From positions 22,146,727 to 22,210,726 of the forward strand of contig NC_080051.1 of NCBI RefSeq assembly GCF_026212465.1: a DNA stretch of 64,000 nucleotides. Direction: 5' to 3'. A program made the position numbers and the translations under genes. Below are positions 10,669 to 21,710 of the stretch, piece after piece. This DNA is from Amaranthus tricolor (taxonomy: Eukaryota; Streptophyta; Magnoliopsida; Caryophyllales; Amaranthaceae). The notes beneath the pieces were generated by a model. The model saw nothing but the letters and a program-made list of their open reading frames with translations, was not told the DNA's origin and ran no database searches. Every line of letters starts with the position of its first letter. Position 1 is the stretch's first letter.

Positions 10669-11842
10669 TTGAATTAGTGCATTTGATAAACGTGTAAAAA
10701 GTAAATGAGATATTTATAAAGAAACAAAGAGAACACTATTTATAGATTATATTTTTACCTTATTTATCAAATACTCTTAGTCTCTCATCATATATAAGGT
10801 TCGCTACAAGTACATGAATGTTGTGAAAAAAAATTAGAAAAAAGAAAAATAATGTTTTATGGGAACAAATTAAAGGATAAATGTATGGATTATATTAAAA
10901 AATAAATAAAATGTGTGAACGAGATCAAATAATATATGGGTTATGCTAAAGCTGAAAAATGTAGCAAATTTCATAAGATAAAATAAATATTATAAAAACT
11001 GTGTGACAAAAGGAGTAAAGTTTAAGAAAAAATATAGTCACGTGAGTTTTTGTTGGAATTGTTTTAATATGTTATTTTAGTAAATTATTTTTAAATTTTT
11101 AGTTATGTATAATTAAAGATATTATAGATTAAAAAAGTAACCATGAGTAGATTTTTGATTCTGGTTTAAGTGTCAACTTTTTTACTTGCTTGAAAGTTTC
11201 ATTTACAAATATTTTTTGATTGTTTAACTAACTAAAAAGTCAAAAATTAATAAAAAAGACAACAAAATAACTATTTATCAAATAACCTTTGTATTTTTAA
11301 TTACTCTAAATTAAAAATAAAACACTAGTTAAAAATGAGCGATCATTTATTGATTAGTGTTAAATTCCAAATGGGCAAGTAGCATGTATAGCCGAATAGG
11401 AGTTACTAGTATAGTTTAGAAAACTAAATAAAATTGCAAAACTGATTCCTATCTATTTGATCATAAATCAGTTCTACTACATCAATGCACCGTTTCCGAT
11501 GTAAGTGCGTACCAACCGTTGATCTGCATGATAATTACGTAAGCTATTCTTAATGGGTTTTTTCAACGGTCAGATTATAGGTGAGTATATAGCTTATCGT
11601 GGATGTTGATACAGTGGATTAGTTCTTCTAAGCCACTGGGCTGGCTGCTCTCTGTTATTTCAATTTTGGTGGTGTCTGTATTATGGCGACCTCCTGCAAC
11701 AACTGAAAGGGTGAAAAGAGAGGGATTTATCAAGCAGGGAACGAAACCCAAGAATTCTCTTAATCTTATAGTATGTAATTAATTTTTTCCTTATTGTAAC
11801 AACATAATTTATCTAAGTAAATCAATATTTTAAACATGTATC

Positions 11843-12182
11843 CTTTAGGGTCTTTAGTTCATGATTTTTTTTCGTAGCTATTTAGTTGAATTTTAGCTTG
11901 TTAGTTGATCAAACAGTTAAAAAATTGTTTAGTAAATGGCTTTTAAACCAAAATAAAACTATTCAAGTTAGTTTTTTTTGTTAGTTTTTGGTTTATTGAT
12001 TTACTTTTTATCTAATAAACAACCAACAGTTAATACTTAAATTTGCCTAATGTCTTTTAAACAACTAACTTTTCAGTTAGTTTAAAAGCCAACAAAAACA
12101 ACCCAACATTTCATAGTGATCAAACAAATCAACTCAAAAGTCAACAGCCAACAACCAACATCTAATTGCCAAACATCCCATT
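11843..12182. mobile_element. degenerate inverted-repeat MITE (GGATGTTTGG type)
   Basis: The segment is almost wholly self-complementary: sequences such as AACTAACTTTTCAGTTAG in the centre and GTTAGTTGATCAAACAG / CCAACATCTAATTGCC at the edges pair across it. The right end, read in reverse, is GGGATGTTTGGCAATTAGA. A related element lies at about 30766-31137. The exact ends were not resolved. Confidence 0.4.
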
Positions 12183-12440
12183 TTTATTCCATTGAGATCG
12201 TAACATTTCATCTTGATTAATAAGCAACAACAAATAATTAATTTTTACCAAAATCGTCCGTAACAGTTGGGTTAAACAATAGACTTATCACTAATACTTT
12301 TGGGTTGATCAAACCAATCAATAACTACAATCAACCGTTCATTGATTTTTGTAAAAAAGAAAACTAATACAAATCATTTACCTAAACACTTACTAGTACG
12401 CCGTGCATATTAAATTGAATCTTATCTCAGGTAAAGCAAA

Positions 12441-12703
12441 TACTCTCTCCTATTCATTTTAAATGTCGCATTTACTTTTTGCACTCTATTTAATGCACTT
12501 TTTTGATCCTTAATATATCGAGTTATGTATAATTAAAAATTATAAAAAGTTGATATTAATAATCTTTACATCAAAACGACTCAAATAAGATCTCAAATGA
12601 CTATGTTTTAATTTATAAATTAATAATAAAATGTAATTTAAGAGTGATAGATGAATAGTATTCAAAAAATAAATGGGACACCTAAGGTAAATAGGAGGGA
12701 GTA
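12441..12703. mobile_element. Stowaway-like MITE, family M copy 3
   Basis: Ends TACTCTCTCCTATTCATTTT and AATAGGAGGGAGTA are inverted, with TA edges. The interior core is in the opposite orientation to the copies at 9456 and 10404. It lies about 330 bp upstream of the ANT start codon, so it may overlap the promoter. Confidence 0.65.
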
Positions 12704-13035
12704 TTATTTATTCAGATAAAAATTCCGAATTTAATTTTCATCCATTTTTCCCTTCCTTGAAAAAAAAAATAAATAAAAATTGATGCTTATCTCTAGCAAA
12801 ACGAAAAAAAAAAGAGAAAAATGAAAAGGAATGAGAGCGACTACATTGAAAGATATTGTCTTACATGTAGGCAAACAGCAATTAAATACTCCGCATTGGA
12901 GACAGGGAAATTGTACGACCAAAATGAATCGGTTTTGCCCTACTCCTATTTCTTAGAACTTTGAGCTTTTACTTCTTAATCAACACTCACATACACCATA
13001 ACACCAACAAACAAGCCTCCCAATCCCAAAACATC

Positions 13036-16000
13036 ATGAATAACAACAATTGGTTGGGATTCTCCCTCACTTCACAACAGCATCAACACCAACATCAAGA
13101 ACATCATCAGCAACACCAACACCAACACCAACACCAAGAGCATCATCAGCAACACCAACAGCAACACCAAGAGCATCATCAGCAACACCAACAGCAACAC
13201 CAAGAGCATCATCAGCAACACCAGCAGGCCGCCGTAAAAGAAGGAAGTTCATCAGCACCGTCGTCGCCGCATCAAAACGGCGTCGTCACCTCTTTCATGC
13301 CTCTTCGTTCTGATGGCTCTCTTTTTACTAATGTCCCCTTTTCTCCTCAACTCCAAGGTGCGTTACTTCTTTTTACTCAACTCATTTACCACTTTTACTA
13401 ATTTCAATGATGTCTACTTGCTCTAAGTCTAATTTTTTACCCTTAGTACATCGTAGATTATATAATATATTTTGAGGCTTAATAAAAAGTTTAAATTATT
13501 AGACCTTAGAATATCTTATATGTTATCTGATACGCCTTAGTATGTTCAAACAAAAGCCCTTTGGACTTGCAAATAAATCACATGCACTCTTCATATATAT
13601 AGCGATGAATATTCTTCTTTGAATGAGAAATGATTGAGATTTAAATGCGTTATTTTTTGTGACGGTGATTTTTAATATCATGTTATGGAAATAATCTAAC
13701 CCAAAATTTAAGCTGATAATTCAAGCACCAATATATATTATATAATTGTTCACTTATATATTCTTCCTCTGTTTCAAAATATTTGCACAATTTGACTTTT
13801 TTCGTAGTCTGGTGCTAATGTAATTTTTAATATATCTAATTATGTATAATAAAAAATTATAAAAATTTAATATTAATAATTTTTATATTAAGACAAATCA
13901 AACAAGATCTATAAATTAAAAATTAATCACAAATTAAAGATAGAGGAATAAATATTGCATTATTTTGTAAGGTAGCAAATAATTTGGAACGGTGGAAATG
14001 TATGTTTAACTAGTAATGATTTTTAGTGGTATTTTTTGTTTGGAAAATAGAGTGGAAGTATGGAAATCATGGGCAGCACCCAAAACTAGAGGACTTTTTA
14101 GGGTGTTGTTACACAACTTCTCAAGACCAAGAAAACAAGATGGTTATAAACATGAATGCACTTCCTCCTTCTCAAGACCAATTTTCCTCACAAATCCAAA
14201 CATGCCCTTATCCTCCTAATTATCCCCAAGGAGAAAATGTTATTCTAACGGGAAATTATTCACAAACACTTGATTGCCACTATTCATCTTCCCCATTTGA
14301 TGGGGCCGCCATCTCTCAGTTCAAATCTTGGCTTAGGCAAAACCCAACAACAGTGGGACCCACTACTACTTTTAATGTTACCCAAGGTGCTAGTGCTGGT
14401 CCTGGTGGTTGTCAATTCCAATCACTCTCCCTATCTGTGAACCCTGAAAAGGGTCCAGACCCGGGCCCGGGTCCGTTGGTTGAGGTTGTCGATAGCAAAA
14501 AGCGAGGGCAATCTAAATCAGTTTGTGGTAAAGAACTGGTGCCTAGGAAATCTCTTGATTCATTCGGCCAAAGAACGTCTCAGTATCGTGGAGTTACCAA
14601 GTACGTTATACTACTCAATTTTCATAATAGTTTTTTTTTTTTTTTTAATTGTTGTATATATATAGTACTCATTATTTATCAACTAAGTAATGATTAATTG
14701 ATTTTATATTTTTTATTTAAGAGAAAATATAATCAAATAAAATTTTGTTTTATTAATGTAATACATTTTTCACTATATTATTTTTTTTAGAATTTTTTAT
14801 TCTATATGTTTAATTAATGATATTTTTTCTAATTTTTAAATTCCAACCATTCTCCATAATGCAATCTTAAAGTGTTATTATATCTAGTTATAAACTTATA
14901 AATAAATGATAATTATAAAATTATTTATTGAAACAAATTATTAACTAAAGAGAAACTAAAGTGTAGCAATCTTATATTTCAAAAAAAAAGTGTAGCAATA
15001 TTAGAATCACGGAGGAATTGTATTATCTCAAAATAAAATTTACTTTATTTGATTAATTTTCTTATATATAAAACATGTGTACACAAAAATATATTTCATA
15101 TTTGATGAGTACTTTTTGTTTTTATTATTTTATGGGTTGTGTTTTGTTACAAATGTTTTACTATTTTTTGGAAAATTTTGGGTAGACATAGGTGGACAGG
15201 AAGATATGAGGCCCATTTATGGGATAATAGCTGCAGGAAAGAAGGTCAAACTAGGAAAGGAAGGCAAGGTTAGTTCATTTTATTTTATAATTTCTTTTTT
15301 TTAATAATTATCTTTGGAATGGTACACACTGTTTATCAATTAATTTTATTTTATAATTTTTTTTGTGTATGTAAAACAAATAGTCATGTAAGATTTTGGG
15401 TAATACATTGTGTCTTAATACATATTCTCATTTTGTCAATCTTTTATAATTTTCATTATACTAATTTAAAAATATTTAATATTTTTGAATAGTTTAATAA
15501 ATGATAATTTAATTATTTTCATTGAAAAAGTGTATTATTAAAAAGGGGAAGTATTTTTTAGAGAAAAACAATTATTTTTTAGATTATCACTGATTTAGTG
15601 AATGTTTTTAGAGAAAAGTGTCAAAAGTATCTAATAAATTTCTTTTTCCAAAAAGTATATAATAAAATAAGTTTTGTCAAAAAATACCTAATAAATTTTT
15701 TTCTTTTCCGAAGAGTACCAATTTACGTTTTTCGTCAATTGACCGTCAATATAACGGTTGACTGGTCAAAATCGAAAATTTTTCTTCCTCATCTTCAATT
15801 TCTTTTCCAATTTAATTTCCTCACTATTTTCTGCCTCTACATTTTACTCAAAATCGAAATTAAATTGAAAAAGAAGTTGAAGATGAGGATGAAGAATTTT
15901 CGCTTTTGACTAGTCAACCGTTATATTTGACGGTCAACTGAAGAAAAACCTTATTTGGTACTCTTCGACTAACATTGGTCTATTTTTTTTAGTTAATTTT

Positions 16001-17590
16001 TGACAATTTTTTTTTATATATCCTTAATAATTAATTTAAAACTGATTTGTAATTTGACTAACATTGGCGTTTTCTGTTGTTTGTTGAACCTATAATTTCT
16101 CATTTTCTGGCATTTGGCTGTTGGGAATGGGATTGGTCAAAAATTGCAGTTTACCTAGGTACGTGAATTTTCCTTTACACTCATTTTGGACTGTTTTGGT
16201 TTTCTAGATGACAATTTGAACTCTCTTTCCTTTTCAATAAATGTTAATTGTACTACTATATGGTTAGAATCCAGTTCTGTTTACATCATATACTTGGGTT
16301 TAAAGCTATTCATATTAACTAATTGTTGGTTTCGGATTAGATGTTATAAACGTCATGTTCAAATCGGGTCTTATGTTAACACTGACTTTTACATTACTGT
16401 AAATTCATTTTTAAAGTCGGGTTTTATGTTAATATTGACTTCTCCGTAAATTTACTTTTAAAGTCAAGTCTAAGTCGAATTTGATTATATAAGGTCGGAT
16501 AATTACCGAGTCGAACTCTTCTGACTCTGGGGTAAAGTTTTCCTATTCAGGGTCAATTTGCATACTTTGAGAAAATACTCATAAAATCTCAATTTGGATC
16601 CCAATTACTGTACACAGATTCTTGTTATCTTGTCATACCAATGATCACAAATCACAATCACCTTTAGAAATCACCTTCGTCTTTATCGTAAATATATTGC
16701 AAGTGCGACAAATAAATTGAAGTGATATAAAAAAGAAACCTTCAAATATGTGGAAAAATATTTTAATTGTAAATAATCTTTTATAGTCGTAACTCGTAAT
16801 TTACGAATTTCATATCATCTAAATTGTCATGTATTTTATTTGATTTTGTCCTTGTATTTTCCCCAATATATAATACTGGTTATATATATATTTTTAGGAA
16901 AAATTAGTTAAAATAATTAAATATTTTCATGATTTTCCTATAATAATCTCATATATTGATCATTAATCATAAATAATCCAAACTTTAGTAGGTACTTGTC
17001 TAGAGTAAACTTGGTAATCAAATAATCTGACTCGCTATAAGAAGTTTTATTTAAAAAAAGATAAATTAAAATAAAATGTCGAAAAAAAATGTAAAAAAAA
17101 TGTTAAAATGTTTTTCAGAATTTTTTTATTAATTATTTAGAATTTTTCATGTAAATATGTGGAATTTTTTTCTAATTTTATATTAAGTTTCAATTTAATT
17201 TTTGGTAAATTACAAGAGTTTATTAAGTTATTCAAGTTTATTTTAGTAAAATATCCCTAAAAATAGGATTATTCATGGTTATTCATAATTAATTAATAGG
17301 TAAAATTATTGTATGAAAATTATAAAAATATTGAATTATTCTAGATAATTTTTTTTTAATTTTAATTTACAAATTACAACACTTGTTAAATCACTACATA
17401 TATTATCATTAAATAGTTTATAAATTGTCTAATTTCCAGTACTATATAATTACTTTATAATCTTACTAATGTTTACATGTTTGTCAATTGTCATAATCTA
17501 ACAATAATATTTTGCTATTAAGTAATCGTTTATAGGAGTAATATACATATGCCAAATCAAAATAGACAAATTATACATGTATTATGGGAC

Positions 17591-17681
<91 letters not shown>

Positions 17682-20600
17682 CAATTCTGCTCCATATTGT
17701 CAAAAAATGTGTGTTACTTTTACTGTAATTATTCTGAATTTATGGATATGTTGAAATTTAATGAAAGACATCCTTGGTAAAATGGTAGGTAGTGTTAGTT
17801 GGAACATTTGCCCAAAACATTGCAAAAATTTTTTCTCAAAATTCTCATTTCTCATATTGAGATGTTCTATTTGTTGTTCTCATCAAATAGAAGTTATTCA
17901 TATCATTTTTATATTTTTATATTCTTTATAATTCTCATGTGTTTCCCATTAACTTCATATCATTTCTCTATTAGTTGTGGTTCTCATATTTTTTTTCTTT
18001 CACTAATTTTCTTTTAATATCTTTTTAATGTTTATAATCCTTACTTTTCCTCCATAAAATTTATTATTCAATAAAATAATATATTCACTATCTAAAAAGA
18101 TTATATTTTTTTTATTTTCTTAACATTCTTTTTGAGAACTTCATTTAAAAAAGGAGTATAAAACATTTTATTTACTCCAAAAAAATTTATACCTATATTA
18201 TGAAACCTTTTTTAGGTTGTGCAACATAAAATTATCAAATGGCAATCAAACATAATTTTGATGTATAAATGATCAGGTGGGTATGACAAGGAAGAAAAAG
18301 CAGCAAGAGCTTATGATTTAGCAGCATTAAAATACTGGGGCCCAACTACTCATATCAATTTTACTGTAAGTTATTATACTCCTAATATAAAAGTCAAAGC
18401 CCGCTAATTTGGCTGTAACAAGAGTTGACTTGATTTTTTATATCTAAATAATAAATATTCCATGAATTAACCAGCTTACTGATTATGAGAAAGAACTTGA
18501 GGATATGAAGAACATGAGCAGGCAGGAATTTGTTGCCCATTTAAGAAGGTAAATGTTCTATCCTATTTTTTATCTTCCAACTATTGATAGTAACATGTTG
18601 CGTAGAGAAATATCATTATCAGTATTAATTTCAAATGAATAAGAAATATGTCCAATAGTAAGTAGGGGCCAAGCAGGATTGTAGTATATGGTGGATTGAA
18701 CATTCGTATACTAATAAAAACCAACTCAATTATCACATTTATTGTGTTATATTTTAACTTAATATTAACAAGCTTTAATTAAGTCAGAATAGGGCAGTTT
18801 CTGACCCTAGATGAGGTAGACATTTGTCTAAAGCTGATGACTAAAATAGAGTTGAATATCTCAACTTAACTTTAATACTGTTTGTAAATTTTAATTTTAC
18901 TTTAGCCTCATACAGTCATACTTGAGCTCATCATGCATTTTTAATTAGGTTAGTTTTCTTATCAATCAAAAAATGTATAACATGTCTACATTAAGAATGA
19001 TAATTATAATATATAAAGTTCATTTCTTTTATTTTGCAAGCACCCATTAGAACTAGAATTAACCCTCAGGAGAAAGGGCTTTTTTCTTTTATTTTGTCTA
19101 GGGCCTATAAAATGTCGGAAATTGTAATAGGTCTAGGTCTTGATCCTCTCATGCTAACAAGTATAGGAGCATGTCGATTAACGTGCATTCATCCCACCTC
19201 TTATATCATATTCTGAATAAATTTGATAACGATAATGTATGTACACTTAGCCCATAAGAATGTGTTTATTCTATGTGATACAGGCAAAGCAGTGGATTTT
19301 CAAGGGGAGCATCTATATATAGAGGTGTGACAAGGTATGTAATCGTACCGCGTGTGATTAGAGACTTTAAAACAATCAAACGAGTTGGTTTTAAATTAAT
19401 TATATTTATTTCAGCAATTCAAAATTTTAATAATATTTTATTTTTAGTATTTAAATTATCGAAAAAACACTAAATAACTTTTAGAAAAATTAGTTCTTAC
19501 AATAATGAAATAAATACAAATTTCAAAAAATTATAAGCAATTTTATAGAATTTAAATTCAGCATTGATAAAAATAATGGTAGTAAAGTGGTAGCTGAATG
19601 ATGCAGCAAAAAGATGGCAGCTTTAAAATTGAATGATGAGATGCAATAATAGGGTAAAAATATAATCATGCATGTGACAATTACAGCAATTTGATTAAGC
19701 ATTATAAAAAGGCGAATGAAGTTAAAAGGAATCCATGAATAAATCTATCATACTTTCCTTTTTTATGCTAAGTTTTTTGCTTTCTCAGACACCATCAACA
19801 TGGTAGATGGCAGGCTCGAATTGGAAGGGTTGCAGGCAATAAGGACTTGTACCTTGGCACTTTTAGTAATTTCTTTTTTTTTTTTTGTCTCTTTTCTTTT
19901 TTTTTTTTCCCTATTTTTTATATTAATTAACAATGATTAAATATGATATGATTAGGGGTGTTCAATAGACTGGATAGGGCCGGGTTGGATAAGGTCTATT
20001 TAAACTTAATGCAGGGTTTACAATGTCTTGCACGTTTTTTTACTAGAGTTTATAATACCCATCGATCAATTTAAAATAATTAAATTGTAAAAACGTTAAT
20101 AATTCCCCATTGTTAGTTATAATGATTAAATCATCCACCAATATATACTATTTACAAAGGCCCGTTTTCGGCAGTTATTATGCCTTTTTATAGCCTGCTC
20201 CAATTTAATTGTAATAGAGTTCATTTTTGGCCCAGCCCATTATCAACCCGACCCTTGCAGAACCCTTCTAAAATGAGGCTTATAGGGATTAAAGTCAAGG
20301 TTCGGCCAGTTGAACACCTCTAGATAGGATAATGATGATGCTAACAAGAGATTGGATGTTTTAATTAATTTAGCCGGACTATTTAGTTCACATTAAGGTT
20401 GTCTCGAAACAATATTAAATGAGAATTGTGTAGATTATGATACATGTTTTGAAGAGGTGCTCATTCGAATCATCGGGTTGATATGTATAATGTCCTTGCC
20501 AGGCACTCAAGAGGAAGCAGCAGAGGCTTATGATATTGCAGCCATAAAATTTAGAGGCACAAGTGCAGTAACCAATTTCGATATAAGTAGATATGATGTG

Positions 20601-20963
20601 AAGAGAATTTGCTCGAGCAACACTTTAATCGCGAGCGATCTTGCAAAACGCCCATCACCGAATAAAGACTCTCCACTGGCTTTGCAGCTAGAAGAGCCTC
20701 TTGCTATAACAGATAGCCGCGACAATGATGGTTCTAATGACTTGCCTGCTAGTCTTATGTGGACTTCTCAAACTGATGATCAAACTCGGTCTCAAGAATG
20801 TAATTCATCTCCAGTGTACTTGTCACCAGAAAATCACAAGTATGAAGAATGTGCAGTAAGTAATGGCGAAAATAATGAAGTTGCTGACAATGGCGGGCTA
20901 AGTAAAAATACTCATCTTGGTGTTGTTAATCAGGTTCCAATCTTCGCCTTATGGAATGAATGA
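13036..20963 (+). CDS. ANT: AINTEGUMENTA-type AP2 transcription factor (complete, nine exons)
   Basis: Exons: 13036-13357, 14051-14600, 15186-15268, 16150-16158, 18277-18365, 18475-18548, 19284-19334, 19789-19865, 20503-20963; all GT-AG and phase-consistent, giving 571 residues (Arabidopsis ANT has about 555). The protein opens [12 protein letters not shown], then a His/Gln repeat tract (about 17-65), the motif [11 protein letters not shown] shared with [11 protein letters not shown], and two AP2 repeats. AP2-R1 is about 284-351 ([20 protein letters not shown]) and AP2-R2 about 386-444 ([20 protein letters not shown]), joined by [20 protein letters not shown]. The C-terminus [10 protein letters not shown] resembles the ANT end more than PLT/BBM types. 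Known role: a nuclear DNA-binding activator that sustains cell division in lateral organs and ovules. AIL1 or a BBM-like gene is a less likely identity. AP2-R1 has Lys where Arg is usual (VTK-HRW). The intron 1-8 span carries several transposons. Confidence 0.92.
13083..13230 (+). repeat. 33-bp coding minisatellite (His/Gln-rich)
   Basis: A CAY/CAR-rich array inside ANT exon 1. The clearest unit is 33 bp and encodes [11 protein letters not shown]; about three units follow a variant first unit with extra CACCAA triplets. Its repeat nature allows copy-number change without a frameshift. Confidence 0.85.
13760..14001. mobile_element. degraded Stowaway-like MITE, family M
   Basis: Intron 1 of ANT contains the family core (ATCTAATTATGTATAATAAA, TTAATATTAATAATTTTTAT, AAGACAAATCAAACAAGATC) with decayed inverted ends (TTCTTCCTCTGTTTCAAAAT against ATTTGGAACGGTGGAAATG). 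It ends about 50 bp before the exon 2 acceptor. Confidence 0.45.
15706..15969. repeat. long intronic inverted repeat (hairpin) in ANT intron 3
   Basis: Two arms of roughly 115 bp (about 15706-15819 and 15855-15969) are inverted complements with few mismatches. They include GACCGTCAATATAACGGTTG on the left, against CAACCGTTATATTTGACGGTC on the right, and TCTTCCTCATCTTCAATTTC against GAAGTTGAAGATGAGGATGA. The loop is about 35 bp. It looks like a foldback MITE. Transcribed with ANT pre-mRNA, it would form a long near-perfect hairpin. Confidence 0.75.
16150..16158 (+). other. 9-nt microexon of ANT
   Basis: TTTACCTAG is bounded by GCAG before and GTACGT after. With the last G of exon 3 and the first GT of exon 5 it completes the codons for V-Y-L-G, restoring the invariant VYLGGYD of AP2 repeat 1. 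A microexon at this place is a known feature of AP2-family genes. Without it the protein would lose three core beta-strand residues while staying in frame. Confidence 0.9.
16898..17355. mobile_element. degraded inverted-repeat element in ANT intron 4
   Basis: The left end (GGAAAAATTAGTTAAAATAATT ... CATAAATAATCC) and right end (GGATTATTCATGGTTATTCA ... GAATTATTCTAGATAATTTTTT) are inverted and match the ends of the element at 7723-8528. Even the internal phrase with CTTGTCTAGAGTAAACTTGG parallels CTTTGCCTTGGGTACACTCGG there. Confidence 0.5.
17593..17679. repeat. (TA)n microsatellite
   Basis: An almost uninterrupted TA array of about 87 bp in ANT intron 4. Confidence 0.95.
19953..20322. mobile_element. 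non-autonomous hAT-type element in ANT intron 8
   Basis: The ends are TAGGGGTGTTCAATAGAC and its inverted partner GGCCAGTTGAACACCTCTA. The 8-bp flanks, GATATGAT (19945-19952) and GATAGGAT (20323-20330), are a target duplication with one mismatch, as hAT elements make. The interior is rich in GGCCGGGTTGG-like words. A relative of 405 bp lies at 28132-28536. Confidence 0.75.
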
Positions 20964-21710
20964 ATAACTGTTATTGTAATTGGGTTTTAGTTACAATTTG
21001 TTGCATTTTGCTAAAGGATTATGTGTTAGTTTTTACAGAAAATTTGTAGGTTTTTGAAGAAGCAAGCTAGAAAAGTTGTCAATTGTGTAGGAAACTATAG
21101 TAAGCTTGGTAGGACTATGGCCAATGGGGATGTATAATGCCTAAACTTGTAGCGTTATGACATTGAATCTTAACTATTAACTAATAACTAATAACTATGA
21201 CAAGAGTATTAGGGGAGAATGAGTAGCATTGTCCACCCCTTCAAGTTGTTGGAGAATGAGGATTCGAAATGTCAAACTTGCAAACGCGATAGTCGGATCA
21301 TTGGATCATTCAAATGCTTGTGTTATTTTATTTACTAAAATAATATATCCATTATCTATAAAAGGTTCCATTTTTCTTAAGTACCGTAAATATTCTTTGT
21401 GAAAACTTCATTAAGAAACAAAGAGAGTATTTATTTGTTGTTTTGAGATCACTTTCATCACCTAATTTGGCTATATACTCGGATCTTCAATGAAAAATGA
21501 ACATCCTGATAGTAAACAAGCTATGCATACAACGATACAAATTAGACTTATTGGAAAACTGATTTATGATACATGTACAACAAGAATTGATTTTGTTATA
21601 AAGGCTAATATTCAGTTTCTTTTACAAAGGATGAGACTAAAGTGAAAGGAGCTGCTGATATTAGGATCACTATTTCACTAGCATACAAATTGATATTGCT
21701 ACAATGCTAT
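20964..21710. other. convergent 3' flanks of ANT and PYE
   Basis: The two genes converge here, so the stretch should contain both 3' UTRs. I saw no further coding sequence. Confidence 0.5.

Noticed and set aside
13050..13313. ORFs in other frames of the His/Gln repeat (Thr/Pro-rich on plus, Val/Asp-rich on minus)
   Set aside because: They are shadow frames of ANT exon 1.
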